A stretch of DNA of 64,000 bases from Turritopsis dohrnii (GCA_027922465.2 BQMF02000754.1:62001-126000), one strand, 5' to 3'. Positions 35,006 to 46,835 are shown, counted from the first letter of the stretch. The notes: generated from the sequence alone by a model not told the origin. Made by a program: numbers and translations.

Positions 35006-35270
35006 AGCTAAATTTCGATTCTTTTTAAATCGAAATTTAGCTGAAAAAAATCGATTTTATGAAATCTAAATTTCGATTTCGATTTCGATTTTTAGAAGCT
35101 AAATTTCGATTTTTGAGAAGATAAATTTCGATTTCGATTTTTTGAAGCTAAATTTCGATTTTAAAAGAATCTAAATTATTCGATTTTAAAAGAATCTAAA
35201 TTGTTCGATTTTAAAAGAATCTAATTATTCGATTTCATAAATCAGAAAATCGATTTCTTTAACCAGAATC
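35006..35270. repeat. Degenerate tandem repeat built on AAATTTCGATTT
   Basis: About 265 bp of imperfect repeats of 'gctaaatttcgattt', passing into 'gaatctaaattattcgattt' units. It starts with a perfect 15-bp stem hairpin (agctaaatttcgatt / aatcgaaatttagct, 35,006-35,020 with 35,028-35,042). Confidence 0.85.
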
Positions 35271-35738
35271 GATGTTAATCATAAGAATAAGTGTTACGTA
35301 ATAAGATTTTGTTGTCATTGTAAATGTTTCGTTATAATGGGAACACTAAACCGTACATTTTGCTTTTTTGTGTGACCACTAATCATATGAAGTTTTATTG
35401 GTATATAGCCAATAGAAACAATGAAAATGTATATTCACTTTACAACAAAAAATTTCAAAAGTTTAAACGTCCGGCTGTTAACTTTTGATGGATGTCGCAA
35501 CATGCTGAAATTCTACTTTCTTTCGCTTCTGTTTTGCATTAATTTTCGTGTTGACATACTTCTTGCAATCCGATTGGCTGGTAAAAGTTTCGCGGCTTCT
35601 TAACCAATAAGAATCCTTTTCGGCTTAAATTATGTAAATTCAAGATGTTGTTGTTGTACCGAATTCAGTATAATTACAGGTAGCACGCGTTAGTGTTTAA
35701 TACTGAACTAATTACCTGGTTCTCATTCAGTTAGATAT
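35271..35738. repeat. Left flank of the BEL/Pao insertion
   Basis: The last ~60 bases ('ttacaggta ... acctggttctcattcag') match 46,008-46,060. The bases right of the LTR element continue the match, showing that an older repeat was split by the retrotransposon. Confidence 0.7.
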
Positions 35739-36279
35739 TGTGCTGCAATTTTATCAAAAACACAAAAAAAAATCAAAAAAATTTGTCATCTATGTTTAAT
35801 GTTCTCTTTTTTGTCTCAGTTTTCTGTTTTATCAGTTTCTGTTCATTTGGTTGTCATGGTTTCATTAGTTTCTTTTTATTTAACTCATTACTATTGTTTA
35901 TTGTTTATTGCCTATTGAGAATTTATCACATGTAATTATCTTTTTAATTAACCTTAAAAAAAGGAACACATTTTTTTTTTCTATCACTTCATCTTTGACA
36001 TCCGGAGTGCAAAGATGTCAAGTGTCAAGATATCAAGTATCAAAATGTCAAGTTTCAAGCTTCAAGTGTAATTTTTGGAACCAAGTTTTATACTCATTTG
36101 CACACTTTTTACACTTTGATTACCTGGTAGGTTTGCTTTCCTTGTTTTTGTTTGTCATCCCCTTTGTTTTGAGTGTGTTCCTAAGTTAGACTTTGTATCT
36201 TTATGTTGTATTTTTTTTAGTTTGAACATAGTCATGTCATGTTAGAAACTTATCAATGTGTTTAACCCAGTGTGCACCA
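35739..36279 (+). repeat. 5' LTR of the BEL/Pao element
   Basis: Direct repeat of 42,411-42,953. It contains an A-run, T-rich tracts and a cluster of related 'gtgtcaag / atatcaag / tatcaaaatg' words at about 36,014-36,060. The 93-codon ORF inside is repeated in the other LTR only because the LTRs are identical. Confidence 0.96.
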
Positions 36280-36323
36280 CATTCAAACAGAATTAAGTGA
36301 TTCAAGCCATTATCAGATATTTC

Positions 36324-37367
36324 ATGCGAAGGGGCGTGGTCCGAATTGACTACAAAAAGTTGCATTCATCTGGAGTAGTGACACCTCTGGTAGAGGAGGA
36401 TTTAGTGCACAACTTAAGCAACATGACAATTGAAGATGACCTCGAGCTTGATGTTCAAGTTCTTCTGGAAGAGATCAAGGATACAATAGAAGAGAATCAA
36501 TTCAATTCAATTTCACTCAACGACATTGATACTGTTATTATTAAACTGGAAAGTCTTCGAAAGGAGTTACGACAAAAGATTCTTCGACTGAAATCATCAG
36601 ATCTACCAATCAAGGAGTCGTTCGCATCAATCAAAGACTATATCATTTCTGCCAAGGATTTCAAGTCCAAGTTTCGACTACAAGAGGACAAGATGAAGCA
36701 AGACCAGTTAATGCAAAACGAACGTTCTGTTATGTTCTCCATTGCCAACATCGAAAGGCAAATTCAAGAGCTGCAGGAGATATTCACCACAGATCTAAAT
36801 GATGTAACTAATGAAGAACTATTACAATGCAGAGCTGATCATCATACTCATCTCAAGAAGTTTGACAAGATTGCTGACAATTATCGAGATGTCCTCCAGA
36901 TTCCAATTATTGATGTAAAGAAGATAGCTGACATCAAGAAGATAAGTGAACGTTTTGAGAAATTATCGCAATTTAAGCAACACTACTCAAAAGCACTTGA
37001 TGATCAAATAAAATTACGTGAACCAGACAAAGTGAGGAACTTTAACAAACTGTCACTGAATATTAAACTAGAACGATTTGCTGGCTACGAATCTAAAGTC
37101 GATTTTTATACGTTCAAATCTGACTTCGAAAAGTTGCATTTGCATTCGACACCAAGAAGATTGTTACCAGACTTACTCAAAAACAATTTTTTGTGTGATC
37201 CTGCGTTAACGTTGGTTCGAAGTTTAGATGATATCAACACAATTTGGGAGAGACTCCAAGATGCTTACAGTGATGCCAAGATAATGTTATCCAAGAAGAT
37301 GCAGCAACTCACCAAACTTGATACGATCAAGACATTCAACTCCGAAAAGCTAGTAATTGGGTTGTGA
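36324..37367 (+). CDS. BEL/Pao Gag-like protein (DUF1759 type)
   Basis: An open frame leads from just after the 5' LTR. The first ATG is at 36,324 and a second plausible start is at 36,423 (MTIEDD). The N-terminal half is charged and helical. The C-terminal part has LERFAGYESKVDFYTFKSDF and 'RSLDDINTIWERLQDAYSD', the DUF1759 signature of BEL/Pao Gag. The frame ends with TGA at 37,365-37,367, and the next ATG of pol is in the same frame 12 bases later. Pao elements usually have one gag-pol frame. The TGA is therefore either a new nonsense change or a readthrough site. Confidence 0.9.
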   Translation: MRRGVVRIDYKKLHSSGVVTPLVEEDLVHNLSNMTIEDDLELDVQVLLEEIKDTIEENQFNSISLNDIDTVIIKLESLRKELRQKILRLKSSDLPIKESFASIKDYIISAKDFKSKFRLQEDKMKQDQLMQNERSVMFSIANIERQIQELQEIFTTDLNDVTNEELLQCRADHHTHLKKFDKIADNYRDVLQIPIIDVKKIADIKKISERFEKLSQFKQHYSKALDDQIKLREPDKVRNFNKLSLNIKLERFAGYESKVDFYTFKSDFEKLHLHSTPRRLLPDLLKNNFLCDPALTLVRSLDDINTIWERLQDAYSDAKIMLSKKMQQLTKLDTIKTFNSEKLVIGL

Positions 37368-37379
37368 AGAATCATCAAC

Positions 37380-40300
37380 ATGCTGTACGATGTAACCAAA
37401 CTTGCAAAAGATCATCATGTGGAGGAGTATTTGTATTACGGGGATGGTCTGTCAAAAGTGTATAATCTTCTTGGTGATCGTAGAACAACCAATTTTATAT
37501 CATGTACTTGTGAGGAAGACTTATCACCAAAACAAATCTGGTCCAAGCTCATCATCTTCCTGGAGAAAGAGAAGAAAGTTCACCAGCAAAAGGCTCACCT
37601 TCACAATCTCAAACCAGATGCTTCACAAAGGGAAGAACTGCGGAAACCACCAGCTTCAACTGGCTCAAACAAACGACCACCTCAAGTGTACAACAATTCA
37701 CTTGGCACTTCACCAATTTGTCAAATATGTGAGATGCCTGATGGATCTTCCGACCACGTATCAACAACTGGCCCTGGTGGATCCAAGATACTCCAATACT
37801 TCACTTGCAAGGATTTCGTCAATACTACACCTACATTGAGGCTGAAGATGTTACGTGATAACAATTACTGTATTCAATGTTTGTATCCTGGAGCCGATGC
37901 ATCAACTGGAAAGCATGCTGAAGGTAAATGCCAACGAGATTTCATATGCCCTCATCCTTCTCATTTCAAATATCCTGTCAAGAAGCATTTCCTTGTTTGT
38001 GAAGAACACAAGAATAACAATGCTCATCTTCTTGCCACATATATTCAAAGATTTGTGAAGAATCCATCATTGCCAGACTTTGCACGAAATTTGAGTCTGA
38101 CAAACATCAGTGGAGTCCACAAGATCAGCAATTCTCAATGCGATGATAGGGGTATATATCTTCTACAAAGAATCTCCGTTGATGGCAAGAAACTACTTGT
38201 ATTTTTCGACAACGGATGCAGCGACTTCGTAATCAGCAAAAAGGGCATCAATATCCTTGGTAGCAGATGTACAAAAGAATCATCCATTCCTGTCATTCTA
38301 GGAGGCGTTGGGAATAGTCAAACTGAATCAAAGCTTGGTACTTATTCTGTCAAACTACCTCTTCATGATGGTCGAGAAGTGTCATTATCTGGAGTCTGCC
38401 TGGAACAAATCACATCAATCATGCCGGAATACCCATTGGAAAATGTTGCTAAAGATATTCAACAAAATTACGAATTATCAGGTGGAAAATGTCAATTGCC
38501 AAAGCTTCCTATGTCTGTTGGTGGAGAAGTGCATATCATGATTGGCATAAAGTATTTACGATACCATCCAAGGTTGATTTTTCAGATGTCATCAGGACTT
38601 GCCTTATATGAATCACCATTCAAAGATGCCAGCGGTTGTCGTGGTGTAGTTGGAGGACCTCACAAGATTTTCACAAATGTTCATCATCATCATCCAGCTA
38701 ACTCAACAATCCATCATATTCTGAGAGATTATCAAGCGAATATCCCCCTCTTAGGATTCAAAGAATCAATCTCATCATCAGACGATGTATCTCAAGATAT
38801 CTGCAAAGAATCGTCAACTTATATATCCAGTGCAATGCGAATATTTGAAGAGGTTGAGGCCACAGGAAGCGAAATAGCATATCGATGTCCTCAATGTCGT
38901 ACTTGTAAAGTATGCAAACATGGAGCTTCAAATGACATTATCAGTGTAAAGGAAGAAGTCGAGCAAAGTTTAATCAATTCTTCTGTTGTAATTGATCTCA
39001 GCTCTCATACCGTTTCAGCATCCTTACCATTCATCTGCGACCCAACTACACGCCTATCAAACAACAAAGACAAAGCCATGAAGGTTTATCAACAGCAAGT
39101 ACGAAAGTTGAATCTCCCATTCAATAGCAAGGACAAGCAAGACATCTTAGAATCAGAAGAGAAGCTTCAGCAGTTAGGATATGTGGAGTATGTTCATAAT
39201 TTATCAGTCGATGTTCAATCTAGACTCCAACAATCACCAGTTCATTACTACATCCCATGGAGAGCAGTCTGGAAAGGCAATTCAATTAGTACTCCCTGTA
39301 GAATTGTCTTTGATGCATCTCAAGCGACGTCATCAGGATACAGTCTAAATGATCTATTGGCAAAAGGGAGGAATAATCTAAATAAGCTCCAAGAAATACT
39401 TGTACGCTGGTTCACTCATCCTGTTGCAATACACACTGATGTGAAAAAGATGTATAATACGATCAAGTTAGATGAAAAAGATTGTTGTTACCAGCGATAT
39501 CTTTGGTACCCTAACCTTGAAATTGGAAAGGAACCTGTTCAGAAAGTAATCAAGACACTCATTTATGGTATCAAATCCTCTGGTAATCAAGCTGAATACG
39601 CTATACGTAAGGTTTCAGATATCTCCAAAGATGAATTTCCAGAGGTAAATGATATAATTCAAAATGATATTTACGTTGACGACTGCCTCACTGGTGAAGC
39701 CAATATTGATGATTCACATCAACGGGCAGATGAATTAGAAGTTGTCCTCAACAGAGGAGGTTTCCAGCTAAAAGGAGTTGCCTTTTCAAAGGAAGATCCT
39801 CCTCAAACACTCAGTGAAGATGGTAACATGATTCACATTGCTGGTTTAAAGTGGTTTGTCAAATCAGATGAGATATCGCTGAACATTGGTGAAATCAACT
39901 TTGCCAAAAAGCTTCGAGGTAAAAAGCCCACTCAATCAGTTAACATCATCCCTGCCAATTTAACCCGTCGACACTGTGCATCAAAGGTGGCAGAAGTTTT
40001 TGATTTAACAGGTCGAGTGTCACCACTTATTGCTGCAGTGAAGATCGACCTACAACACCTAGTTCATCTCAAACTCGACTGGGATGATACCATTCCCGAC
40101 AATCTTCGCCAGTTGTGGAAGTCAAACTTTGATATGATCCAAGAAATTGGCAACCTCAGATTCAACCGAGCAATTGTTCCGGAGGACGCTGTCAATTTGG
40201 AAATCAACACCTTAGATTTTGGAGATGCCAGTAATGCAATGGTTTGTGTCGCAATTTATGCACGATTTCTTCGTCGAAATGGTAGTTATTCATGTCAGCT

Positions 40301-42386
40301 GATTCTGTCAAGAACGAGAGTAGTACCAAAAGGATTTTCTCAACCAAGAAATGAGCTCTATGCTGCACTCATAAACACACATACTGGTGAGGTTATCAAA
40401 AGATCTCTGAATAAGTGGTATCGTACAGCATGCAAATTCACGGATAGTCAAATCGTTCTACATTGGATTGACAACGATAATAAGCCAATGAAGCAATGGG
40501 TCAGAAACCGTGTTGTTGAAATCAAGCGCTATACTTCCAATGATCAATGGTTTTATGTAAACACTAATGATATGATAGCAGACATTGGCACTCGTAAGGG
40601 AGCATCTATTGATGATGTCAACAAAGAATCTACTTGGATCAATGGCTTTAACTGGATGAAGCTACAATCATCAGATTTTCCAGTCAAAAGTGCCAAAGAA
40701 TTGAAACTCACCAACTCTGAAATATTGGAAGTACAAAAAGAAACTCAATTTCAAGTTCATCATTCTGATGTCAAGTTACCTGTGGAAGTCATAGAACGAT
40801 ACAAATTCTCTCGATATGTTATTGATCCGAATTATAGAAGTTTCACTAAAGTTATAAGAATTCTTGCATTTGTTATGAGGTTTTGTCGTAACGTTCGTAA
40901 CAAGACAAAGATATTGTCATCAATTCTTTCAAATGATGAAGTCATTGCATCAGAGAATTACTTCTTCAAGAAAGCCTCTGAAGAACTACGTCAATTTATA
41001 CATCCCAAGAAATTTGAACCGATAACAACATACAGAGATGGTATCTTCATCTATAATGGTCGTATTCTCCCAGACAGCAAAGTAACCATTGTGGGAAGGT
41101 ATACCAATGCCATGCTTGATTTGTCATCCACAACATTCTGCGTTCCAGTCATAGATAAGCATTCATCGGTGGCTTTCAGTTTAGTATCAGATGTTCATTG
41201 GAACAGTCATTCCGCCAAACATACAGGAGTAGAAACAACACTTAGAGAAGTCACGAAGAAAGCATTTGTTATTGAAGGACGGTCATTAGTCAAGATGATA
41301 AGGAAATCCTGTCACAGATGCAAGTACTTAACTAAGCGAACCATAGATGCTGCTATGGGACCAATTCCTCAATCAAGCTTGACTATTGCTCCTGCATTCT
41401 ATCATACACAGTTAGATTTAAGTGGTCCATACAAATCATTCTCACCACAGCTCAAGAGAACTACAATAAAGATATGGCTGGTGTTGTATTGCTGTTGTGT
41501 AACTTCTGGAATTTCAATAAATGTTATGGATGACTATTCCACTTCAGCTCTCATACAGTCGTTTACCAGATTCGCATCAAGATATGGTTTTCCTGCCAAA
41601 GTATTCTGTGATGAAGGGAGTCAGTTGGTCAAAGGCAAAAGGGATATGAATCTGAGTTTCAATGATTTGAAGTTTCAAATACATAAAGAACGAGGTGTCA
41701 ATATGGAAACATGTCCAGTTGGTGCCCACAATATGAATGGCAAGGTTGAGAGAAAGGTCAAAGAGGTCAATGCCTCCTTGGAAAGATCCATTCAAAACGA
41801 AAGATTATCAATTCTACAGTGGGAAACTATCTGTGCTACAATTGCCAATTCAATCAACGACCTGCCAATCGCTATTGGAAATAAGACTGATGTGGAAAAT
41901 ATGGATCTTCTCACCCCAAATCGTTTGATTCTAGGACGAAACAATGATAGAAGTCCAGTTGGTGATTTCGTAACTAGTTCAGATCCTACTAAAATACTTA
42001 TTCAAAATTCTAAAATCTATGACGCATGGTTTGAGTCCTGGCTCATAAATCATGTCCCCAAGCTCATGTCACAAACGAAATGGTTCAGTCATGAACGTGA
42101 CCTTCAAGTTGGTGATGTGGTTCTGTTTAAGAAAGTTGACTCAAGTATTGCTAATACATATACATATGGTATGATAACAAAAGTCAATTTTGGAAGTGAT
42201 GACAAAGTAAGACGTGTGATGGTCAAGTATAGAAATTCGAATGAAAGCGTTTGTCGTGAAACATCAAGGTCAGTTCGTGATTTAGTGCTGATCTATTCGG
42301 TGGATGATTGCGATTTGATGAAAGAAATTGGCGAAATGGCTAATAAAATCAATAATGAATTCGATTCGAATCATGTGGATGGATGA
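37380..42386 (+). CDS. BEL/Pao Pol polyprotein
   Basis: 1,668 codons, open throughout. In order it has the rest of the gag domain, a Cys/His-rich region (CQIC...; CIQCL...HAEGKC), and an aspartic protease with FDNGCSDFV near residue 277. Reverse transcriptase follows, with RIVFDAS and the YVDD active site near 765, then RNase H (LDFGDAS, about 947). Integrase has an HH-CC zinc site (about 1280-1320; SCHRCKYL) and a DDE core (D in QLDLSG, D in FCDEGSQ, E in GKVERK). A C-terminal DUF5641-type domain (GDVVLFKK) ends it. The active-site residues I looked for are all present. It has no env downstream. It would act in virus-like particles and the nucleus for retrotransposition (family knowledge). 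Confidence 0.97.
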   Translation: MLYDVTKLAKDHHVEEYLYYGDGLSKVYNLLGDRRTTNFISCTCEEDLSPKQIWSKLIIFLEKEKKVHQQKAHLHNLKPDASQREELRKPPASTGSNKRPPQVYNNSLGTSPICQICEMPDGSSDHVSTTGPGGSKILQYFTCKDFVNTTPTLRLKMLRDNNYCIQCLYPGADASTGKHAEGKCQRDFICPHPSHFKYPVKKHFLVCEEHKNNNAHLLATYIQRFVKNPSLPDFARNLSLTNISGVHKISNSQCDDRGIYLLQRISVDGKKLLVFFDNGCSDFVISKKGINILGSRCTKESSIPVILGGVGNSQTESKLGTYSVKLPLHDGREVSLSGVCLEQITSIMPEYPLENVAKDIQQNYELSGGKCQLPKLPMSVGGEVHIMIGIKYLRYHPRLIFQMSSGLALYESPFKDASGCRGVVGGPHKIFTNVHHHHPANSTIHHILRDYQANIPLLGFKESISSSDDVSQDICKESSTYISSAMRIFEEVEATGSEIAYRCPQCRTCKVCKHGASNDIISVKEEVEQSLINSSVVIDLSSHTVSASLPFICDPTTRLSNNKDKAMKVYQQQVRKLNLPFNSKDKQDILESEEKLQQLGYVEYVHNLSVDVQSRLQQSPVHYYIPWRAVWKGNSISTPCRIVFDASQATSSGYSLNDLLAKGRNNLNKLQEILVRWFTHPVAIHTDVKKMYNTIKLDEKDCCYQRYLWYPNLEIGKEPVQKVIKTLIYGIKSSGNQAEYAIRKVSDISKDEFPEVNDIIQNDIYVDDCLTGEANIDDSHQRADELEVVLNRGGFQLKGVAFSKEDPPQTLSEDGNMIHIAGLKWFVKSDEISLNIGEINFAKKLRGKKPTQSVNIIPANLTRRHCASKVAEVFDLTGRVSPLIAAVKIDLQHLVHLKLDWDDTIPDNLRQLWKSNFDMIQEIGNLRFNRAIVPEDAVNLEINTLDFGDASNAMVCVAIYARFLRRNGSYSCQLILSRTRVVPKGFSQPRNELYAALINTHTGEVIKRSLNKWYRTACKFTDSQIVLHWIDNDNKPMKQWVRNRVVEIKRYTSNDQWFYVNTNDMIADIGTRKGASIDDVNKESTWINGFNWMKLQSSDFPVKSAKELKLTNSEILEVQKETQFQVHHSDVKLPVEVIERYKFSRYVIDPNYRSFTKVIRILAFVMRFCRNVRNKTKILSSILSNDEVIASENYFFKKASEELRQFIHPKKFEPITTYRDGIFIYNGRILPDSKVTIVGRYTNAMLDLSSTTFCVPVIDKHSSVAFSLVSDVHWNSHSAKHTGVETTLREVTKKAFVIEGRSLVKMIRKSCHRCKYLTKRTIDAAMGPIPQSSLTIAPAFYHTQLDLSGPYKSFSPQLKRTTIKIWLVLYCCCVTSGISINVMDDYSTSALIQSFTRFASRYGFPAKVFCDEGSQLVKGKRDMNLSFNDLKFQIHKERGVNMETCPVGAHNMNGKVERKVKEVNASLERSIQNERLSILQWETICATIANSINDLPIAIGNKTDVENMDLLTPNRLILGRNNDRSPVGDFVTSSDPTKILIQNSKIYDAWFESWLINHVPKLMSQTKWFSHERDLQVGDVVLFKKVDSSIANTYTYGMITKVNFGSDDKVRRVMVKYRNSNESVCRETSRSVRDLVLIYSVDDCDLMKEIGEMANKINNEFDSNHVDG

Positions 42387-42410
42387 AAATTTTGTGATTT
42401 TGGCCCGGAG

Positions 42411-42953
42411 TGTGCTGCAATTTTATCAAAAACACAAAAAAAAAAATCAAAAAAATTTGTCATCTATGTTTAATGTTCTCTTTTTTGTCTCAGTTTTCTG
42501 TTTTATCAGTTTCTGTTCATTTGGTTGTCATGGTTTCATTAGTTTCTTTTTATTTAACTCATTACTATTGTTTATTGTTTATTGCCTATTGAGAATTTAT
42601 CACATATAATTATCTTTTTAATTAACCTTAAAAAAAGGAACACATTTTTTTTTTCTATCACTTCATCTTTGACATCCGGAGTGCAAAGATGTCAAGTGTC
42701 AAGATATCAAGTATCAAAATGTCAAGTTTCAAGCTTCAAGTGTAATTTTTGGAACCAAGTTTTATACTCATTTGCACACTTTTTACACTTTGATTACCTG
42801 GTAGGTTTGCTTTCCTTGTTTTTGTTTGTCATCCCCTTTGTTTTGAGTGTGTTCCTAAGTTAGACTTTGTATCTTTATGTTGTATTTTTTTTAGTTTGAA
42901 CATAGTCATGTCATGTTAGAAACTTATCAATGTGTTTAACCCAGTGTGCACCA
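42411..42953 (+). repeat. 3' LTR of the BEL/Pao element
   Basis: Near-identical to 35,739-36,279. It starts 24 bases after the pol stop codon. The right junction 'ccaaaacgacagttactg' continues the older host repeat. Confidence 0.96.
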
Positions 42954-45416
42954 AAACGACAGTTACTGCTAAAGTTGTTAAGAATAGAAACCGTACGCTG
43001 TAATTCTTTTTTTATTCCGTTGTTCGATCGCTATTTTGGTAAACTCCTTCGGGGGAAAAGGTTTATTATTTTAAAACCTTGTAATGTGATCTTCTGGTGA
43101 CTTAAAGGCCAACCTCCACTTGTGCGATTTTGCCCGTACGTACGTACGCGGCCAGTTCTGTGCATGTTCAGTGACAACTATTGCTCAACTTTGTTGGACG
43201 ACGACGGCCAGATTTTGTGTGCTTGGAAGTTGGATTCGATTATACTTTTTTAGCCCACCGCGCGGCCATCTGGCATGCGAGTCAATCAAATTTCAAGAAA
43301 AATGCAAACATTGCAAAAAATTGTAAACATTGTGAAAAAAAAGAAACACTCAACACCTGGAGTTTCGTTATTAAATGGAAATTCAAATTTTTTTTAAGGT
43401 TCAAAGGAGGAGAGAGACAAATGAAAATATTTTAACAGCTTTTGTTATACTCACCTTTATTTTAATGAAAGTATATAACCTGTTATATACGTATTTTTTT
43501 ATTGTCTTTTATCATGAGACGAAGTCCATAACGGGAGCATTAGATTCAATAAAAGATCACTGACGACAGATGACCAGATTATTAAAACAAAACGATATAG
43601 AAATGTAAACTTGATGGATATTTTTCGGAAACTTTTTATTTCGATTTAGCGAAGTAACAAAGTCCCCCGGTCAAAAACCAAAATGGCGCATACCGATGTG
43701 AAAAATATAAACAAAACTTTTTAACAGCGATAATGGTACTCCATTTAGAATTCAAAAATCGATTTTTTTAGTAATTTTTTTTTTATTTTCGGGGTGATGA
43801 AACTTTATGCAAAAACAAAACTTTTTACCGTGTCAAATTTTCCCTTTTGGCTCAGAAAATGAAGAAAGAAGAAAACGAACAAATTCTACATCTTCGGAGG
43901 AGTGCGCTTTTCTAGCGATACATTAGCATCAGTTTCAATAATGGTCGTAAAATTAAATTGCGCTATTGTGTGGCATATCGATAAAAGTATTATAAAAATC
44001 ATTAACATAACTGGCAAACATTGCAATAATAAGTTTTCGGGAGGCATTCGGAATGAATGATTTAAACGAAGGAATAGTTGTTATATATACAAAAAGTTGC
44101 AAGCACCCTTAGGTTCACTGGAAAATGAAAAAAATGGCTGCAAATCCGTGAAATATTTTTTTGTGAAAATATTTAAAAGTCACCAGCATAATAATTGCAT
44201 GAATCCTAAAAAAGTAAAATGTTGTGTATATACACAAAATGTCGCAAAAGTCTCGAGAATTTTTGTGCTCCCGACCTTTTGTGCCTTTAATAATACGATG
44301 AACTCCATCTGTATCTCGACGAATTCTATTCACATTATCTCGGGTTTCATAGAAAAAGCACAATTAATTTGTTCTGGACAATTTATTTATATCTACGTGA
44401 ATGTACAAAGTAAATAGTCCATCAGATTGATGATTACTTCTTTCATGATTTTACAATACATTTCTCAAACTTGTATTATCAAATCAGAAGAAAAAGTTGC
44501 GAATGCACTTCGTCCTGTGGCTGTCATACAGAAGTATGAAATGCTTTTCATCACAAGTTTTGGTCGGTCCTAACTGGTATTATATAACTCAGAATCCGTT
44601 GCTAAAATGATAATCATGATTTGTTATTAAAAGAATTACCTCGATAATATTGTGGCTTAATTGCAGTTTGCTCCCGTAGCTATTGGCCCATTCTTTAAAC
44701 CTGCAACAAAACCATATCATGTCCAGCAAAGAACATGTCAGAAATTGTTTTTAAAATTGCAGGTTTAGATAGTTAGTATAGATAGTTAAATAAAGGTTTG
44801 GAAACTCATGAAAGATGGTTGAGGCCCATATAAATGACGATTATTCTCACATAGAGAAAGGTCAGAAAAATGATAATTGTGGTTTATTATTTTTGCTAAC
44901 CGAGATTTAGTTTCTAATTAGAAACCTGTAAAGAATTTTCCTTCATATAAAAAAGCATCACATTCACAAGATTTACCAAACTTGCTTTTATTAAATTAAT
45001 TAAACTTAGACACTTTCTACCTCACATATATATAAGCTATATGTTTGATCATGAAAAAACAACAACAAAATATTGAACTGTCATTTTTATATTACCAATT
45101 ATCAGCCATTTACTTACGGTTCTTATGTTACAAAAATATACACACACTTTCACAAAATACTCAAACTCAAACGTTAAGTTCTTCCCAAGGGTCTAATCGT
45201 TATTATAGTTCATTAATAAGAATTTGTTGTCGTGGCAACACTTAACTTTTTATTTAATAATCTGTCTTGATTTTCATAGGAGGTGATTGTGAGCTTTTCA
45301 TACAAAGTGAGCATTGCTTTGCTAAGATCTTCACTTAAAGGGATTCACGTGTCTAAAAAGATATTAACAAATTCGATAGAGCTCAAAAAGTTGTTCAACA
45401 AAATTCTCTTTTCAGT
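42954..45416. other. Intergenic; older repeat remnants
   Basis: 42,954-43,015 and 43,395-43,485 match 46,070-46,135 and 46,985-47,090 in the 2.45-kb element. Between and after these is AT-rich DNA with a (CGTA)n tract at about 43,133-43,150. No gene is supported. Confidence 0.55.
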
Positions 45417-46804
45417 ATTTGTGACTGTCCATGGGAAAAAAGGTACATTCCATTTACCAATATGCGCAAATTACCGGTAATTTTACCGGTAACTTAAGAT
45501 TTTTTTTAGCGATTACCGGTAACTATAATTTTTTATCGATAAATTTACTGCTTTACTGGTAATTACCAGTATCGTAATGTAATGTAAAAAAATACCTAAT
45601 GTGATTTACCGATAGCGTCTCAGACGTAAGGTAAGTGGCTAATCGATAGCGATAACATGTTTTCAAAAATATTAATGTTTGTTTATACTAATTCCGCCAT
45701 TTTTAAGACAAGTCAAGACAATTAGCTAATCGTTGGTTGTTCAAATGTGTTTCTTTCTGAATTTTTGTATTTATTCATGATGAAGTAATTGACGTCATTA
45801 AACAAAACAAATCACCTGCTCATGAATTAGACGGTTGAAAGATCTTTTAAAAGAAAGGATGATGTGTTGAAAATTTATTAATGATTTTTTTCTTCATAGG
45901 TTTAAATCTTCCATTTAAAATGACTGTGTTATTCAATTATTATAATAAACAGGAAAATTTTTCTAACAGCCCTTTGGTAATCTATACTCTTTTTATGTAT
46001 ATATTACAGGTAAAATTCGTTTGTGTATCAAAATCAACTCGTAACCTGGTTCTCATTCAGCTGAAAATAAGAGATACAACAGTTTCTTCGAAATTCGGTA
46101 ATAATAAAAACCATCCGCTCTAATTCTATTTAAATTATTTTTGTAAATCTTATGACGAAAACTTTTATTTTTATTTTCCTCAGGGAAAGTCAGCTGATTT
46201 TTATTCAACAGATATTTCGCCTTCAACAAGTGGAGATATGCCCTTAACAGAATCGATCATATCGCAGGGCCTTAACTAGCGTTGTGGGGATCGTTAAACG
46301 GCCCCTTCCCAAACCAAAATAGAGACCCTTTTTCCCAATTGGCAATTTTATTTTTTAGAACACATTGAAATGACGTGAAGTGAAAGTGAATTAACAAGTA
46401 ACTGCAGCCCTTTTAATTAGGCAAAATTTTGCCGTCGTGATGATGATTTTGTTGGCAAATATGTTTTTCACGTAAATATGCCTTTCCCCTCGTTTTCCTA
46501 TACGTATCTAGAACTTAGAGTAATCGGCGCACTCCTGCTCGCTTTTCGAGAATCCTCGTGACATTTTATCGAAAGTCATGGATTTTCTCCGTAAAATTCG
46601 CTACACATTTTAATAAACATTTTAATTTCATAGTTTTTGAAGGATCTTCTGGATTATCATAAAAAAAGTTATCTTTAAAATTCCAACTTTTTGCTATCAA
46701 CAAATTAACCATGTTTACGTCTTCACTGTTACAACTGTAGCAAACAACGAAAGGCATGCTCAAACTCAGCAAACAAAACAGTTGAGGCCCAGTTTTCCCA
46801 CCCA

Positions 46805-46835
<31 letters not shown>

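Larger units (their letters stand above)
35739..42953 (+). mobile_element. BEL/Pao LTR retrotransposon, near full length
   Basis: A 7.2-kb element with direct LTRs of 541 and 543 bp, gag and pol, and no env-like ORF. The LTRs start TGTGCTGC and end in CA. They differ by one substitution (catgta versus catata) and a 2-base change in an A-run, so insertion was recent. The order protease, reverse transcriptase, RNase H, integrase and the gag type identify BEL/Pao. I find no clear target duplication ('gatat' left, 'aaacg' right), no TGG-type primer site directly after the 5' LTR, and only a weak polypurine tract (ggcccggag). Confidence 0.96.

Noticed and set aside
41577..41795. Minus-strand ORF inside BEL/Pao pol
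   Set aside because: Shadow of the integrase coding strand.
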